Shown here: positions 41,958-51,135 of the stretch, piece by piece | Layout of the letters: every line of letters begins with the position of its first letter | How positions within the stretch are numbered: position 1 is the stretch's first letter | Assembly (NCBI RefSeq): GCF_900091655.1 | Contig: NZ_LT594621.1 | Coordinates: 3,368,187-3,432,186, forward strand | Length of the DNA: 64,000 nt | DNA from: Culturomica massiliensis | GTDB taxonomy: Bacteria; Bacteroidota; Bacteroidia; Bacteroidales; Marinifilaceae | Direction of reading: 5' to 3' | Notes under the pieces: generated by a model | Told to the model about the DNA's origin: nothing | The model's database searches: none | The model's input: the letters and a program-made list of their open reading frames with translations, nothing else | Made by a program: the position numbers and the translations under genes

Positions 41958-44900
41958 TTATTTGTTATTAATAGTCATCTGGAAACCGACGTTGAACACC
42001 CGTTGTGTCGGATATTTCAATCCGGAACCGCCTCCCATTTCAGGATCCCAATGTTTAAATTTGGAAAATGTCAACAGGTTGTTGCCGCTGGCATAAATAC
42101 GCATTGATTTGTAAGTATATCCGATTTCGACACTTTTCAGTTTAAGGAAATTACCGTTACGTAACCAATAGTTGGAGTTTACCGTATTGTTGGCGTGTTC
42201 CTGTTTACTTAAACGCGGATATTTGGCATAGATATTCTGGTTGTTTTCGCTCCAGTAATCGTCGGCAACGAATTTGAGCACGTTCCGGCTGTCTGAAGTT
42301 CCGAACGGATGGAAGCCCGACATAAAGAAAGAGGTTTTGGCAACTCCCTGGAAGAAAAATGAGAAATCGAATCCTTTGTATTGGAAAGAAGGTCCGAAAC
42401 CGTAAACAATTTCCGGAATAGAGGGATTTCCCATAAATTGTTGGTCGTTACTGGTAATCTGGTTGTCATATCTTCCGTTTGCATCAGCCTGGTCGATGTA
42501 TTTGATGTCACCGCCGCGTACATTTCCAGAAATCAATTGTTTCGGGCTGCGGGCAACTTCTGCATCGTCGATAAATAAACGGTCGGCAACATATCCCCGC
42601 AGACTGTTTATCGAATGTCCGACTCTGGATAAGTTCGGATATTGCTTATAGGGAGCCTCGTTGTATACTTTTACGGTATTGTGTGCGTATGTGAACGTAC
42701 CTTTTAATTGCATTGAAAGACCGTTGGCAAATGCATGCTGATAGTCGATAGAAAAATCAAGACCTTCATTATTTACTTTACCCAGGTTACCGTAAATGTC
42801 CGTATTTCCTGTTCCCAAGAAGGTCGGAACGGTTTGCAGCTTCATAAAGATACCTTCCCGGTTTTCCCGGAATACATCGAGAACCAGGTTTACTTTTCCG
42901 AATAATTGGATGTCGACTCCGATATTGGTTTTATATCCTGTTTCCCAGGTGATGTCTTTGTTGCCGTAGCGGCTGTATACCGGACCGGATAATGCATAGC
43001 CTCCGTCGTAACCGGTAGCATATCCCGCACCGTATAAATTGACCTGAGATTGATACATAAAGCGCACAGGGTTACCCGCATCGTCATAGGTTTGGTCGTT
43101 ACCCACTTTACCGTAGGAACCTCTTAATTTCAGGTGAGAAATTACTTTGGGGTTCCAGAAACTTTCTTCACTGATTACATAGCCCAATGCAACCGAAGGG
43201 AAGAAACCGAAACGATGGCCTTTGGCAAAATTCTCGGAACCGTTGTAACCGAAGTTGAATTCCACCAGGTAGCGGTTGTCGAACGCATAAGTAGCACGTC
43301 CCGCAATACCTTGTTTCCTTTTGGGAAGGGAGTTGATAAATGTATCGGGTGCATTGGTGTTGTATTCTTCCTGATTGTAAAGGATCATACCGGAAACATT
43401 GTGTACTCCTCCGAAAGTCCGGTCGTAGTTGACCATCCCCTGAATATACCATTTGCGATCTCCGCTGGTTCCCCAGCCGTATTCTAAGGTCGTATTCTGT
43501 TCCGTGCCGACCATTTCCAGATCATAATCATAGGTGCCGTCTGTATTTTTCCAGTAGTTTTTAATCTGGTATTGGTTATAACCGGCTCCACGGTAGGAGG
43601 TGGTCGAAGACCAGTTTTTAAAGGAAATCATAGCACTGGCTTTTAACCCTTTGGTTACAAAGTCTAACTTTTGATCAACAGCAAGGGTTGCCAATACGGT
43701 ACTTTGGAAATTGTCCTTGTAGCCGCTGGTCATCATCGCCATGGGGTTACGGATACCTGAATTGTAACGTCCTCCGCTTCTACCTCCCCAGCGAATATGG
43801 TCTACCGTCGGATCATTCGGGAATGTAATCGGGAAATCTACCGGATTCGCTTCCATAACGATGCCGAAGATGTCGTTTGTATTTGCATTCGGACCGTGAT
43901 AGTCGCGCAATTGAGTATTTAATTTCAATGATATTTTCGTTGTCGGAGATACGTTTACATTCAGGTTGTTTTGGAATACGTAACGCCAGATGTCGATGTT
44001 ATTATCGAATGAAAAACCGTAATCTTTACAACGGTCTTTGATCATACCGGTTTCGTGATCGACTGAAACGCTCATGAAATAGTCCAGGCGTTTGCTACCG
44101 CCCCGGATGTTGAAATTGACTTTTTCATTGATTGCCAGGTCTTTGAACATTTCGTTATACCAATTGACATTGGGATAAACATAAGAATCACGTCCTTCCA
44201 GGGTACCGGCAATTTTATCATCGGAATAAAGCACCTCACCGGTATTCCGGTTTGTTACGGCTTCGTTGTACATTTGCATGTATCTGCTCCCGCTTACGAA
44301 TTTCGGAATTTTGGTCGGAGTTGCAAATGAAGTTTCGACACGGAAATTAATGATCGGTTTATCCAGGTCACGACCGGATTTCGTCGTTACAATCATGACA
44401 CCGTTAGCTCCTCGGGAACCGTAAAGAGCTGTTGCGGTAGCGTCTTTCAGGATAGAAAAGCTTTCGATGACTTCCGGATCGATGGCATTCAGGTCGCCGG
44501 TGGAAACTTCAACTCCGTCTACGACAATCAAAGGTGTTGTAGAGCCACCGAATGTAGAGATACCCCGGATCCAGAAATTAGCACCGTCAGCTCCCGGTTC
44601 ACCGCTACGTTGTACGGCAATTACACCTGCCATACGTCCGGCAAAACTGGTAGATAAATTAGCGGAAGGAACCTTCAGTTCGGAAGGCTGGATCGTTTGT
44701 ACAGAACCGACCACCGACTCTTTCTTCTGTGTACCGTAACCGACAACGACAACTTCTTCCAATGCTTCTGAATCTTCATACAAAACAATGGTCAAGAATT
44801 TTTGGCCGCCTACTTTTACTTCCTGTGTCTTCATTCCGACAAAAGAAATTTTTAAGGTAGCATCGATGGGTACATCCAATTCAAAAAGACCGTCCAGGTC

Positions 44901-45110
44901 TGTTGCTGCACCGAGGGTCGGATTGTCTTTAACTACGACCGAAACACCGGGGATCGACTCTCCTTTGGAGTCCTGAACGATACCCCTTACTTTCTGTGTC
45001 TGAGCATTTGCCGCTATTCCCGAAAGGAGGAAAAGCAAACAACACACACTTATTTTGCTAAGAACAGCGAAACGGTGTGAGGGCTTCGAGATTAAATTTG
45101 GTAATTTCAT
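41958..45110 (-). CDS. SusC/RagA TonB-dependent transporter (pair 1)
   Basis: The 1050-aa outer-membrane transporter has a signal peptide (ending AANAQ), a carboxypeptidase-regulatory-like domain (about 40-115), the SusC-type plug beginning EEVVVVGYGTQKKESVVGSV (plug to about 235), and a barrel to the C-terminus ending VFNVGFQMTI. It lacks an N-terminal STN signalling domain, so control by its own ECF sigma/anti-sigma pair is unlikely. Its upstream region carries the shared palindrome at 45287-45299. It heads the operon susC1-susD1-DUF4959-like. Confidence 0.97.
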   Translation of the reverse strand: MKLPNLISKPSHRFAVLSKISVCCLLFLLSGIAANAQTQKVRGIVQDSKGESIPGVSVVVKDNPTLGAATDLDGLFELDVPIDATLKISFVGMKTQEVKVGGQKFLTIVLYEDSEALEEVVVVGYGTQKKESVVGSVQTIQPSELKVPSANLSTSFAGRMAGVIAVQRSGEPGADGANFWIRGISTFGGSTTPLIVVDGVEVSTGDLNAIDPEVIESFSILKDATATALYGSRGANGVMIVTTKSGRDLDKPIINFRVETSFATPTKIPKFVSGSRYMQMYNEAVTNRNTGEVLYSDDKIAGTLEGRDSYVYPNVNWYNEMFKDLAINEKVNFNIRGGSKRLDYFMSVSVDHETGMIKDRCKDYGFSFDNNIDIWRYVFQNNLNVNVSPTTKISLKLNTQLRDYHGPNANTNDIFGIVMEANPVDFPITFPNDPTVDHIRWGGRSGGRYNSGIRNPMAMMTSGYKDNFQSTVLATLAVDQKLDFVTKGLKASAMISFKNWSSTTSYRGAGYNQYQIKNYWKNTDGTYDYDLEMVGTEQNTTLEYGWGTSGDRKWYIQGMVNYDRTFGGVHNVSGMILYNQEEYNTNAPDTFINSLPKRKQGIAGRATYAFDNRYLVEFNFGYNGSENFAKGHRFGFFPSVALGYVISEESFWNPKVISHLKLRGSYGKVGNDQTYDDAGNPVRFMYQSQVNLYGAGYATGYDGGYALSGPVYSRYGNKDITWETGYKTNIGVDIQLFGKVNLVLDVFRENREGIFMKLQTVPTFLGTGNTDIYGNLGKVNNEGLDFSIDYQHAFANGLSMQLKGTFTYAHNTVKVYNEAPYKQYPNLSRVGHSINSLRGYVADRLFIDDAEVARSPKQLISGNVRGGDIKYIDQADANGRYDNQITSNDQQFMGNPSIPEIVYGFGPSFQYKGFDFSFFFQGVAKTSFFMSGFHPFGTSDSRNVLKFVADDYWSENNQNIYAKYPRLSKQEHANNTVNSNYWLRNGNFLKLKSVEIGYTYKSMRIYASGNNLLTFSKFKHWDPEMGGGSGLKYPTQRVFNVGFQMTINNK

Positions 45111-45445
45111 AATGTGACTTAAAATGTTAATTAATGAATAGCACCTAACAACTTCTTTCCAATTTCTGTTTTTGATAATGATTATATTGTTTGTGTGAAT
45201 AAATTCTTTCGTTTATCCCCCCCTTTTTTTAGGGTGATTTAATTGTAATAGTTTGATAATTTGTGTTTTAGTTTGAAAATGATACCTGCTTACCAGGCAT
45301 GGTATATTTGACAACAAGCCAACAGTCTGATAATCATTAATATAAACCTGGCTGGATGAAAATAAACCGAAACATAGGTTGGGAAATTTTAATATAAATT
45401 GATATAAAAAATTTGAACGGAAGTTTATGGTGTTGTATAAAAAAT
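45111..45445. other. Regulatory region upstream of susC1
   Basis: There is no gene here. The region contains the operator-like site at 45287-45299 and a run of seven C followed by seven T (near 45217-45231). I could not identify a convincing TAnnTTTG element. Confidence 0.5.
45287..45299 (-). promoter_or_regulatory. Operator-like palindrome upstream of susC1
   Basis: On the minus strand the site reads TGCCTGGTAAGCA. It is embedded in a longer stretch (ATGCCTGGTAAGCAGGTATC) that is identical to the site upstream of susC3. It lies about 177 nt upstream of the susC1 start. Confidence 0.65.
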
Positions 45446-45471
45446 CCCGGTTAAAAGCAATTTTAACCGGG
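45446..45471 (-). terminator. Hairpin in the susD2/susC1 gap
   Basis: The perfect 11-bp stem cccggttaaaa / ttttaaccggg has a 4-nt loop. On the minus strand it is followed by a T-rich stretch (reading atttttt after cccggg's partner arm). It forms a tandem pair with the hairpin next to it. Confidence 0.6.
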
Positions 45472-45474
45472 CAA

Positions 45475-45504
45475 TAAAAAAGCGGAGTTGATACTCCGCT
45501 TTTC
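45475..45504 (-). terminator. Terminator of the susC2-susD2 operon
   Basis: The stem aaaagcggagt / actccgctttt with a 4-nt loop is followed by a T-run on the minus strand. It lies 21 nt beyond the susD2 stop. Confidence 0.8.
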
Positions 45505-45524
45505 AGTGTCATTTATGACGACAA

Positions 45525-47306
45525 TTAATAATATCCTGGATTTTGATCGTCCTTTAATAAGGGATTCAGGTCTATTGCCGTTTGGGGAATAGGCATTAAC
45601 ATTAACTTGTCGTCCCAGCTCATTTCAAAGTGATAATTATTGTCGATCGAATTCATGGTCATTGACATACATTTTCGGGCATACTCTTTACCATAACGCC
45701 GAATATCGAAATAACGATGTCCTTCTCCGGCCAGTTCGATCCGTCTTTCATTTCGTATAAATTCGAGCGCATCTTCTCCGGCATGAGCTACGACATGAGG
45801 CATGCCGCAACGATCGCGGATTTCATTCAATGCTGCTTCTACCTGAGCATCCCAACCGGTATTATGTACACGGGCTTCTGCAAAAATCAAAAGGATTTCA
45901 GCGTAGCGATACACCGGATAGTCACCTTCTCCGACATAGTTACTTCCCCAAATCATCGTATTTGAAGCTAACGGCATCATTTTTCTAAAAATATATCCGC
46001 CTTTTGGGTCATTATTGCTATGAGCCCATTCATACACGAAGTCTGTCCCCATATCTGTTTCATACCACCCTTTGAAAGGGAAAAGAATCGAGGCATATAA
46101 ACGACTATCCCGGTTTCTGAACTCCTGATTGTACGAATAATTTTTAAATTCTCCGATTTTAGCCTCTACAAAAGCTGAAGCTGATTCGTACCCATTGCGT
46201 ATGTCGAGGATGTCTTCGAAACGTGATGCTCTTTCCTGCGGAGTCAAAGGAGTCGGTTTGATTTTTCCCGTTGCATCCCAATAAGCATCGACCAGGCTTT
46301 GGATTGGTTCTACTGAAGCCCAACCGCCTTTCATTTGATCGGGACGTAATTGGGTATATCTTAAAAAATCACCGTAGTCCGGATTCCCACTCATGTACTG
46401 ACGAGTCAGGATATATTCAGGATTATCCGGAGATGCATTTTCAGTATGCCATATTCCTTCATAGCTGAAAACCCCTTTTATAAAAGCATCTTTATCAATA
46501 CCCATTGCTGCAAAGTCGATGTATTGTTCTAATTCTGCCGCTTCTTTTTGTTGTGCTTCTGTCAAAGAAGACACTTTAAACAGAGAAAAACCACCGTCTC
46601 TTATAATCTCATAGGCAGCAGCTTCTGCTGTCGGATAATCTTTCCAATACAGCGCAGCCCTTGCTTTTAAGGCCAAAGCTGCCCATTTGGTAATCCGTCC
46701 TTTTTCATTTAAATAACCTCCGGAATAACTTGGGGGCAGAATTTTAATAATTGAATCTAATTCTTCCATCACAAATTTCCGGACTTCTTCCTCACTATTG
46801 CGCCTGATGTTAGGTGCATCATAAGCCATTACATCGGTAATGATAGAGGCTTTCCCAAAAAACAGATTCATGCTTACGTAGGAATTTGCTCTTAAAAAGC
46901 GGGCTTCTGCTTTCATCCGTCTTTTCAAATCAGCCGGCATATCACAATTGTCTACGTTGTTGATAAACACATTGAAAGCACGGACATCCGTATAGCCATA
47001 TCCCATATCATTCGATGGGTTCATCGCTGCTGTTTGAATATTCTGACCGTTACTTTCATGCCCGTGGTGATTAAAAGCATTATCGGCATAAGCATCCTGA
47101 AAGACATCGCAACCCGGCATCCAGGCATAACAAGCATTCAATCCATACCAAGCGTCTTTTTCCGTTCTCCAGAACGCATCAGGTCCGATTGCGGCGGGTG
47201 GATTTACATCCAAGTCCACACATCCTGCTATTGTTGTACTCAATAAGGCACTTAAAAGCAAGCTTTTTATATTTAATTTCATCTTATTCATAACTTCCGA
47301 TTTCAT
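45525..47306 (-). CDS. SusD/RagB outer-membrane lipoprotein (pair 2)
   Basis: The 593-aa protein has a SusD signature with lipobox STTIAGCVDLD, the N-terminal KDAWYGLNACYAWMPG region, TPR-like helices (RRMKAEARFLRANSYVSMNLFFG) and the C-terminal RNERRIELAGEGHRYFDIRRYG. The start at 47306 gives a long n-region; ATGs at 47291 (preceded by ggaag) and 47282 are alternatives. The gene begins 3 nt after susC2 and is translationally linked to it. No surface-binding lipoprotein or enzyme gene follows in this operon, which is terminated by two tandem hairpins. Confidence 0.94.
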   Translation of the reverse strand: MKSEVMNKMKLNIKSLLLSALLSTTIAGCVDLDVNPPAAIGPDAFWRTEKDAWYGLNACYAWMPGCDVFQDAYADNAFNHHGHESNGQNIQTAAMNPSNDMGYGYTDVRAFNVFINNVDNCDMPADLKRRMKAEARFLRANSYVSMNLFFGKASIITDVMAYDAPNIRRNSEEEVRKFVMEELDSIIKILPPSYSGGYLNEKGRITKWAALALKARAALYWKDYPTAEAAAYEIIRDGGFSLFKVSSLTEAQQKEAAELEQYIDFAAMGIDKDAFIKGVFSYEGIWHTENASPDNPEYILTRQYMSGNPDYGDFLRYTQLRPDQMKGGWASVEPIQSLVDAYWDATGKIKPTPLTPQERASRFEDILDIRNGYESASAFVEAKIGEFKNYSYNQEFRNRDSRLYASILFPFKGWYETDMGTDFVYEWAHSNNDPKGGYIFRKMMPLASNTMIWGSNYVGEGDYPVYRYAEILLIFAEARVHNTGWDAQVEAALNEIRDRCGMPHVVAHAGEDALEFIRNERRIELAGEGHRYFDIRRYGKEYARKCMSMTMNSIDNNYHFEMSWDDKLMLMPIPQTAIDLNPLLKDDQNPGYY

Positions 47307-47309
47307 TGA

Positions 47310-50300
47310 TTAAAATGACACATTAATACCAAAGGCAAAGGTTCTCAATCCCAGTGCTCCGACTCCGCGTCCGGACGAAGCTTCCGGATCAAAGTCTTTC
47401 ATACGGTGATCCGCACGTATCGTAAAAGGATTTTCCGCTGTAAAAAATATTTTTGCACTATCCAGGAAACATTTGTTCATCCAGGCTTTGGGGAAAGAAT
47501 ACCCCAACGTGATATTTTTGATGCGGAAATAGTCGGAATCAAACAACCAGAAATCAGAAAATAATTGATTGTAATTCTGATGCGTATTCCCTTTCAAGTA
47601 TATTCTCGGATAATTCGCGTTAGGATTAGGATTGGCTTCCGTCCAACGATTCAAATGCCATTTCCGGGGACTGGCATCTTCAAAGAAAGCCCAGGCCTGC
47701 TCTTCAGAGAATTTCACTTTGGTTCCGGAAACACCTTGTCCCATGACACTCAATTCAATGTTTTTATATCTCAAATTGATATTGGCACCATAAGTAATGT
47801 CCGGTACATCACAACCGATAAATGTCCGGTCCTCTCCGCTTAATACTCCGTCTTTGTGCACATCAACGTATTTGATGTCACCGGCACGGGGTGTAATTCC
47901 GTTCGTAATATAATTGCCTTTGTCGATATCGTCCTGTGTCAACAGACCTGCTGTTTTATATCCATAATAAGTTCCAATAGGTTTACCTACTTTTTTAATC
48001 CAGGGATCTTCATATATCGGATCAGAATCACCCAAATTGGTTACCTTATTCCAGTTTTTGGAGAAATTGAATCCTACTGAATAAGAGAAATCTCCGATCG
48101 TATTTCTATGAGTAACGGCAAATTCAATACCTTTATTTTCTACTTCCCCTAAATTCTGCGACGGTTTGTAGTCCGAACTGATGCCGACTTCTACCGGTAC
48201 GTTATAACCTAACAGAATGTCTTTGGTTTTTTTCAAATACCAATCAGCAACCAAGCTTAACTTACCACCGAAAATATCGAAATCAACACCGATATCCGTG
48301 ATTGTTACGGTTTCCCAGGACAAGCTCCGGTTGGCCGGTTTCATTTCAATCATACCGTTTACAATTTGGTTTTCAAAATTGTAATTGTTTCCCATTCCGT
48401 ATGTCGGTAAATAATCGTAATCACCTACATTATTGATATTGCCTAATTGTCCCCAGGAAGCTCTTAATTTTAAATTATCTACCCATTTTACCTGACTCAT
48501 GAAATTTTCCTGACTGATTCTCCAACCGGCAGAGAACGAAGGGAAAATACCCCAACGCTCGTCTTTGTGAAAGCGGGATGAAGCATCCGCACGCAAATTC
48601 GCTTCCAACAGATATTTACCGAATAGTGAATAATTGATACGGCCGAAGTAAGACAGCATTTTGTTTTCATTTGATCCGCCTTCTGCATATGTGTTTTCGT
48701 CTGCATTCGATCCGCCGTTCATGTCTTCCATTGAATTGTTCGGAAAGCCTTTACGCCAGGAATAGCTTTTGTTCCATTTATAGTGTTCGTAAGAAACACC
48801 TGCTAATACTCCCAGGTCATGGTTGTCATTGTTCCAATTGTATTTAGCCAGACCGTTATAAAGCAAACGGCTGCTGTTTTGCCAGTCATACTCCATTTTG
48901 CTTTCGTCTTTACCGCTACCGCTGATCATTTTGCCCGTCTTGAAGTTCGGTACTTCATCCCAGGAAGCACTGTAAGACTTGTTACGGTAGTCCCAGCCTT
49001 TATACACGAACTGTGTAGTTAATACCAACCCTTTTACAGGTTTGATATCAAATCCCAGATCAATTAATGTATTTTTCCGGTGTTGTTCCTGCCATCCTCC
49101 GTCTTCCAAATTACGCAAGGGGTTTTTCTTGATATATTCCGCCGGAGCCTGTTCGCCTCCCAGCATCGATCCCCATTCTCCAGTCGATTGCTTGGCGACA
49201 TAGGTGACCGGAATAGTTAAACAAGTCATCAGGGCAACACTACCCGTATTTCTTTTATATTGCTTATAAATGTATTTTACATTGGTATTTAATGTCAGCC
49301 AAGGTTTAATATCGGCACTGATATTTCCTGACAAGTTGAAACGGTCATCATGAACACCGGGAGTCAGTTTTTCATCATATACATATCCCATACCCACAAA
49401 ATAACGAATATTATCACTACCGCCATTGAAATTCAACTGATGTTGCGTGGTGATTCCCATATCATTCAACACCATGTCATACCAATTGGTATTGGGATAT
49501 AAATCCGGTTCTGAACCATCGTAAAATTTCTTGATCTGATCTTCTGTATATTGAGGTTTATTGTTCGGGTTGTCATTGTAAATGGCCTCGTTATATAATT
49601 CTGCATATTGACCCGAACTGACAACTTCCGGCTTATAGGTCGGAATTTTAAAACCCATATACCCGTTGTAAGTTATTTTCATTTCTCCTTTCTTGCCTCC
49701 TTTGGTTTTTACCAATACAACTCCATAAGCAGCACGCGAACCGTAGATGGCGGAAGAAGCGGCATCTTTCAAAAAAGAAATACTTTCAATAGTTGCCGGA
49801 TCCAAACTGGAAAAAAATTCAGCATCGGCAATTGCTCCGTCAATAACATATAAAGGTGTCGATGATCCTAAATTACCACGTCCCCGAAAATTGATTGCGG
49901 CATCGGAACCCGGACGGGAAATAATCGTTACCCCCGGAACCGTTCCTTGTATGGCTTTCAATACGTCTGTGTTGATACGATCTTTTAATTCTTCCTGTCC
50001 TACGGCAGCAATTGATCCGGTCAGATTTACTTTTTTCTGTGTACCGTAACCGACAACCACAACTTCATCTAACTGTTGTTGATCAGCTTCCAAAGTGACA
50101 TTGATTACCGCTTGTTTATTCACTACGATTTCCTTTGTTTTATATCCCACAAAGGAAAATTGTAAAACTGCACCTTTGTCAACGATTAAGGTATAATTAC
50201 CGTCGATATCAGTACTGGTTCCTTCGGATGTACCCTTTATCAGAATGGTTACACCCGGTAAAGTTCCCGCATTATCGGAAACTGTTCCTGTAATGGTTAC

Positions 50301-50456
50301 TTTTTCCTGTTGGAAAGCTTCTGTTTTTAAATTTTCAGCAGACGCTTGTGTTACAAAGGCCAAATTCATCGCGGTGATAATCCCTAAGGACAAAAAAACC
50401 GCTTTGAGAGCTTTAAATACACTGTTTTTTCTCATACATTTTAGTGTTAAATTCAT
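47310..50456 (-). CDS. SusC/RagA TonB-dependent transporter (pair 2)
   Basis: The 1048-aa SusC-like transporter has a signal peptide (ending VTQASA), a CarboxypepD-regulatory-like domain (about 52-125), a plug starting DEVVVVGYGTQKKVNLTGSI, and a full barrel ending GLRTFAFGINVSF. It has no STN domain. An internal ATG at 50435 begins MRKNSVFKALKAVFL and may be the real start. It is transcribed divergently from susC3; the shared palindrome at 50486-50498 lies only about 30 nt upstream of the first ATG. Confidence 0.96.
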   Translation of the reverse strand: MNLTLKCMRKNSVFKALKAVFLSLGIITAMNLAFVTQASAENLKTEAFQQEKVTITGTVSDNAGTLPGVTILIKGTSEGTSTDIDGNYTLIVDKGAVLQFSFVGYKTKEIVVNKQAVINVTLEADQQQLDEVVVVGYGTQKKVNLTGSIAAVGQEELKDRINTDVLKAIQGTVPGVTIISRPGSDAAINFRGRGNLGSSTPLYVIDGAIADAEFFSSLDPATIESISFLKDAASSAIYGSRAAYGVVLVKTKGGKKGEMKITYNGYMGFKIPTYKPEVVSSGQYAELYNEAIYNDNPNNKPQYTEDQIKKFYDGSEPDLYPNTNWYDMVLNDMGITTQHQLNFNGGSDNIRYFVGMGYVYDEKLTPGVHDDRFNLSGNISADIKPWLTLNTNVKYIYKQYKRNTGSVALMTCLTIPVTYVAKQSTGEWGSMLGGEQAPAEYIKKNPLRNLEDGGWQEQHRKNTLIDLGFDIKPVKGLVLTTQFVYKGWDYRNKSYSASWDEVPNFKTGKMISGSGKDESKMEYDWQNSSRLLYNGLAKYNWNNDNHDLGVLAGVSYEHYKWNKSYSWRKGFPNNSMEDMNGGSNADENTYAEGGSNENKMLSYFGRINYSLFGKYLLEANLRADASSRFHKDERWGIFPSFSAGWRISQENFMSQVKWVDNLKLRASWGQLGNINNVGDYDYLPTYGMGNNYNFENQIVNGMIEMKPANRSLSWETVTITDIGVDFDIFGGKLSLVADWYLKKTKDILLGYNVPVEVGISSDYKPSQNLGEVENKGIEFAVTHRNTIGDFSYSVGFNFSKNWNKVTNLGDSDPIYEDPWIKKVGKPIGTYYGYKTAGLLTQDDIDKGNYITNGITPRAGDIKYVDVHKDGVLSGEDRTFIGCDVPDITYGANINLRYKNIELSVMGQGVSGTKVKFSEEQAWAFFEDASPRKWHLNRWTEANPNPNANYPRIYLKGNTHQNYNQLFSDFWLFDSDYFRIKNITLGYSFPKAWMNKCFLDSAKIFFTAENPFTIRADHRMKDFDPEASSGRGVGALGLRTFAFGINVSF

Positions 50457-50485
50457 AATATCAGTTAATTAACTATATTATTACA

Positions 50486-50498
50486 TGCTTACCAGGCA
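50486..50498 (-). promoter_or_regulatory. Operator-like palindrome upstream of susC2
   Basis: On the minus strand it reads TGCCTGGTAAGCA within ACATGC-N7-GCATGT, a perfect 6-bp inverted repeat. It is the most symmetric copy and the one closest to a start codon. Confidence 0.65.
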
Positions 50499-50821
50499 TG
50501 TATCCAATTTTTATATTTTTTTGCTTGCAATGTAAATTATCTTTAATTTTCACAATCGTGTTAAAATTCCTTACTTCGCATGCTTTTCACACAAAAAACG
50601 TTTGCATAACATTATTTTAATGCAAAAATCAGGGACAAATGTAAACAAATTAATATTAATACAAAATCTTTCATTAATTTTTAACTATGTTGAGATGAAA
50701 AAAAAATTCGTTTCGTTAAAAAATAGCTTTTTTATAACATTATCGACACAAATTTAACAGTACATTAACATTTGCATATGTATTTGATTATAAATATTTT
50801 AAATCTTCATAAATAGAGTTT

Positions 50822-50834
50822 AGCCTGGTAAGCA
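50822..50834 (+). promoter_or_regulatory. Degenerate operator-like copy
   Basis: AGCCTGGTAAGCA differs from the other three sites at its first base. It lies about 300 nt upstream of susC3 in the same orientation as the nearer site. Confidence 0.5.
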
Positions 50835-50963
50835 TATCTGTATTTCTTTTTTTCCGATCAATAATCTAAAAATCTACAACTTATATTTTTTGAATATACT
50901 ACTTTTTTCACGCATTGATATGTTACTGATTATCTGTTGATTGACAGACTAAATACCCTTACA

Positions 50964-50976
50964 TGCCTGGTAAGCA
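50964..50976 (+). promoter_or_regulatory. Operator-like palindrome upstream of susC3
   Basis: TGCCTGGTAAGCA lies about 160 nt upstream of susC3. The flanks match the susC1 site over ATGCCTGGTAAGCAGGTATC. Confidence 0.65.
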
Positions 50977-51135
50977 GGTATCGATTTTGGGTTAATTTGC
51001 TTGTTATCAATTATATAGATAGAAAACCAAAGTTATTATTTAATAAAACAGTTCTAATCAGTCTAATTCGGTGTGGAATAGGCGGATGTGTTTACCATCT
51101 AAAAAGTAACAGTATTAATCAAACACAGTTATGTT

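Larger units (their letters stand above)
50457..51135. other. Divergent regulatory region between susC2 and susC3
   Basis: This is about 680 nt of AT-rich DNA without a gene. It contains three copies of the operator-like palindrome (50486-50498, 50822-50834, 50964-50976). The two copies next to susC genes are oriented towards them. I see no unambiguous TAnnTTTG element, so the promoters probably depend on an activator or on another sigma factor. Confidence 0.6.
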
